This document shows positions 42,565-43,702 of a stretch of 43,702 nt of DNA, in pieces (the first letter of the stretch is position 1; each line of letters starts with the position of its first letter). Under the pieces are notes generated by a model. The model was not told the DNA's origin and did no database searches. It saw only the letters and a program-made list of their open reading frames with translations. The DNA is from a virus. The stretch spans positions 1-43,702 of IMG/VR virus record IMGVR_UViG_3300033182_000812; one strand, given 5' to 3'. A program made the position numbers and the translations under genes.

Positions 42565-43170
42565 ATGCTCAAACGACTATCCATTCTATCTTTTCTTGCA
42601 ATTCCGATCGCTGCTTGTGCATATCCTGCAATCAACGAAATTAAAAATCCACCTCCAGTGGATGTTTCGGTGAACAAAGAAAATGCAATTGAATTAGAAG
42701 TAGTAGAGAAAAAATGGACTTGTCCTGGTTGCAACAAGAATGAACAATACGTTCTTGAACAACTTCAAGAAAGAACAAAGATTTATGATCGTAATGCTCT
42801 TGCAACCATCATGGGAAACATTAAAGCAGAATCTGGTTTCCGTCCTAATGTCTGTGAAGGTGGTGCAATTGTTCCTTATGAAAAGTGTCACCGTGGTGGT
42901 TATGGTTTAATTCAATGGACTTCTATTGGACGATATAGAGGACTTGGCAACTTCGCCAAACGTTATGGTTGTAATCCAAGTGCTCTTGATTGTCAAACTC
43001 GTTATATGATTAACGAACCTCAGTTCCAAAAAGTTCTACCTGAATTTGAAGGTGGTGGCCAACCAGTTCATCAATATATGGTTGGTGCATACTACTGGTT
43101 GGGATGGGGAATCAAAGGTCACAGGGAACACTATTCTTACAATTACACTAAAAAATTAGTTTTGACATGA
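42565..43170 (+). CDS. Phage lysozyme-like lipoprotein
   Basis: A 201-aa protein. The signal sequence has a lipobox-like PIAAC (C18), then a short Pro-rich linker and CPGC. NIKAESGFRPN (Glu near 89, likely catalytic) and GGYGLIQWTSIGRYRGLGNF match the tail-lysozyme/Lysozyme_like family seen in phage endolysins. It probably cleaves peptidoglycan; secretion with a lipid anchor suggests timing by signal-anchor release or periplasmic action. It overlaps the next gene by ATGA. Confidence 0.75.
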   Translation: MLKRLSILSFLAIPIAACAYPAINEIKNPPPVDVSVNKENAIELEVVEKKWTCPGCNKNEQYVLEQLQERTKIYDRNALATIMGNIKAESGFRPNVCEGGAIVPYEKCHRGGYGLIQWTSIGRYRGLGNFAKRYGCNPSALDCQTRYMINEPQFQKVLPEFEGGGQPVHQYMVGAYYWLGWGIKGHREHYSYNYTKKLVLT

Positions 43171-43391
43171 CTTCATTAGATTGGAGATATGATGACGGAA
43201 AGATGAAACTCCGTCAGCAAGCACTGAATGTTTTGATGGCCAGATTCGGATCTAGTGAATATACTAATCCAGACGGATCATCAAAATATTCTCTCAAGAC
43301 CATTTACGAATGTGCCCATGATTGGGTTTCTCAGGGAAATGTGTCTATCAGTGGAATAGTTAAATACTATCAGGCGTATTATTCACCATGA
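43167..43391 (+). CDS. Small hypothetical protein, 74 aa
   Basis: It starts in an ATGA overlap with the lysozyme gene and ends in another with the next gene. MTSLDWRYDDGKMKLRQQAL ... YECAHDWVSQGNVSISGIVK is a soluble helical protein with one Cys. The coupling suggests a lysis-linked role, but no family is recognised. Confidence 0.58.
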   Translation: MTSLDWRYDDGKMKLRQQALNVLMARFGSSEYTNPDGSSKYSLKTIYECAHDWVSQGNVSISGIVKYYQAYYSP

Positions 43392-43702
43392 AAAAACTAT
43401 TGCTTGGATTGATTGGATCTACTTTGCTTGCTGCTCCAGCACTAGCAAGTGAATCCAAAATCAAAAAAGGATTTTATACGATGGATTCTATGGGTTGCAT
43501 GTTAGTCCGAGAATGCACCGAAGATGTCCGACGAGTCAGATCCATATCAGATATTCAGCGTAATTATCCTGATTCTGATTACAGTAGTGTCGCTGCAGAG
43601 TTTGATGCGATGCTTCTATCCCTTGATAAGATCGGAGTTATGGTTTTTCTAGGGCATGAAAAGTATTTCCCTGTAGGGCACCGTGGTGTTTATCACACTG
43701 TA
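43388..43702 (+). CDS. Exported hypothetical protein, 3' end outside the window
   Basis: 105 codons are visible without a stop. The signal peptide is KKLLLGLIGSTLLAAPALA, cut before SESKIKK. The mature part has two Cys (GCMLVREC) and aromatic/acidic patches. It is coupled to the previous gene by ATGA, so it belongs to the same late unit as the lysozyme-like gene. The function is unknown. Confidence 0.6.
   Translation, partial: MKKLLLGLIGSTLLAAPALASESKIKKGFYTMDSMGCMLVRECTEDVRRVRSISDIQRNYPDSDYSSVAAEFDAMLLSLDKIGVMVFLGHEKYFPVGHRGVYHTV

Noticed and set aside
1-43702. CRISPR arrays, rRNA genes, insertion sequences, phage attachment sites
   Set aside because: Looked for repeats with regular spacing, conserved rRNA segments, transposase motifs and tRNA-end duplications typical of att sites; apart from the 15-bp tRNA-Ala repeat none was seen.

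Overview
This window is about 44 kb of a T4-type cyanophage (a marine myovirus of Synechococcus or Prochlorococcus). The evidence is a T4-like primase (gp61) next to class Ia ribonucleotide reductase (nrdA/nrdB), cyanophage metabolic genes (plastoquinol terminal oxidase, gnd, zwf, ferredoxin, high-light-inducible proteins, pstS), a phage tRNA set, tightly overlapping genes (ATGA junctions), AT-rich T4-type late promoters (TATAAATA/CTAAATA) and host-like TTGACA-N17-TATAAT early promoters. Nearly all genes are on the + strand; the only clear exception is a GIY-YIG homing endonuclease.

Layout. (1) 1-10.5 kb: small conserved phage genes and Lys/Ala-rich late proteins. Several begin with a T4 internal-protein-like leader (MKxFxxF..., then an L/I-x-E site). 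Also here are a tRNA-Ser, a tRNA-Ala split by an HNH cassette, a ligase-like nucleotidyltransferase and an NMN-adenylyltransferase-like protein. (2) 10.5-15.4 kb: primase, nrdA, nrdB. (3) 15.4-19.7 kb: GIY-YIG gene, late genes including a predicted ADP-ribosyltransferase with the same leader, tRNA Arg, Gly, Asn and Val, and small proteins. (4) 19.7-22.9 kb: overlapping ptoX-gnd-zwf operon with three tiny membrane proteins, which diverts host electron flow and carbon toward NADPH and pentose phosphate that feed nucleotide synthesis by NrdAB. (5) 22.9-26.6 kb: tRNA-Pro, an aberrant long-variable-arm tRNA, a second HNH cassette, tRNA-Met/Ile, small genes, a gene-free structured stretch, an HNH_3-like gene, and late proteins with a possible UGA readthrough. 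(6) 26.6-39.3 kb: a 13-gene glycan operon behind one early promoter: GDP-mannose 3,5-epimerase, GT10, HAD phosphatase, an adenylate-forming/aminotransferase fusion, nucleotide-sugar dehydrogenase, FkbM methyltransferase, two GT11 fucosyltransferases, an ABO-type GT6, two GT25-like enzymes, another sugar epimerase and one further probable glycosyltransferase. (7) 39.3-43.7 kb: hli-petF-hli, two paralogous exported porin-like proteins, pstS behind Pho-box-like repeats, and a lysozyme-like lipoprotein.

Most striking observations. (a) Three HNH reading frames each end exactly at nucleotides 8-10 (UAG) of the tRNA that follows, so the conserved tRNA U8-A9-G10 is the endonuclease stop codon. At one locus the cassette splits a 73-nt tRNA-Ala(UGC) exactly between anticodon positions 34 and 35 and carries a replacement tRNA-Ala(UGC). 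(b) Four terminator hairpins contain the -35 box of the next early promoter. (c) A family of proteins carries predicted capsid-targeting leaders, including enzymes that could be packaged and injected. (d) A frameshift site lies in an A10 run and a leaky stop lies in a late gene. (e) The phage encodes a blood-group-like (GT11 plus GT6) glycan pathway.

All functions come from reading motifs in the sequence; no database search was run.
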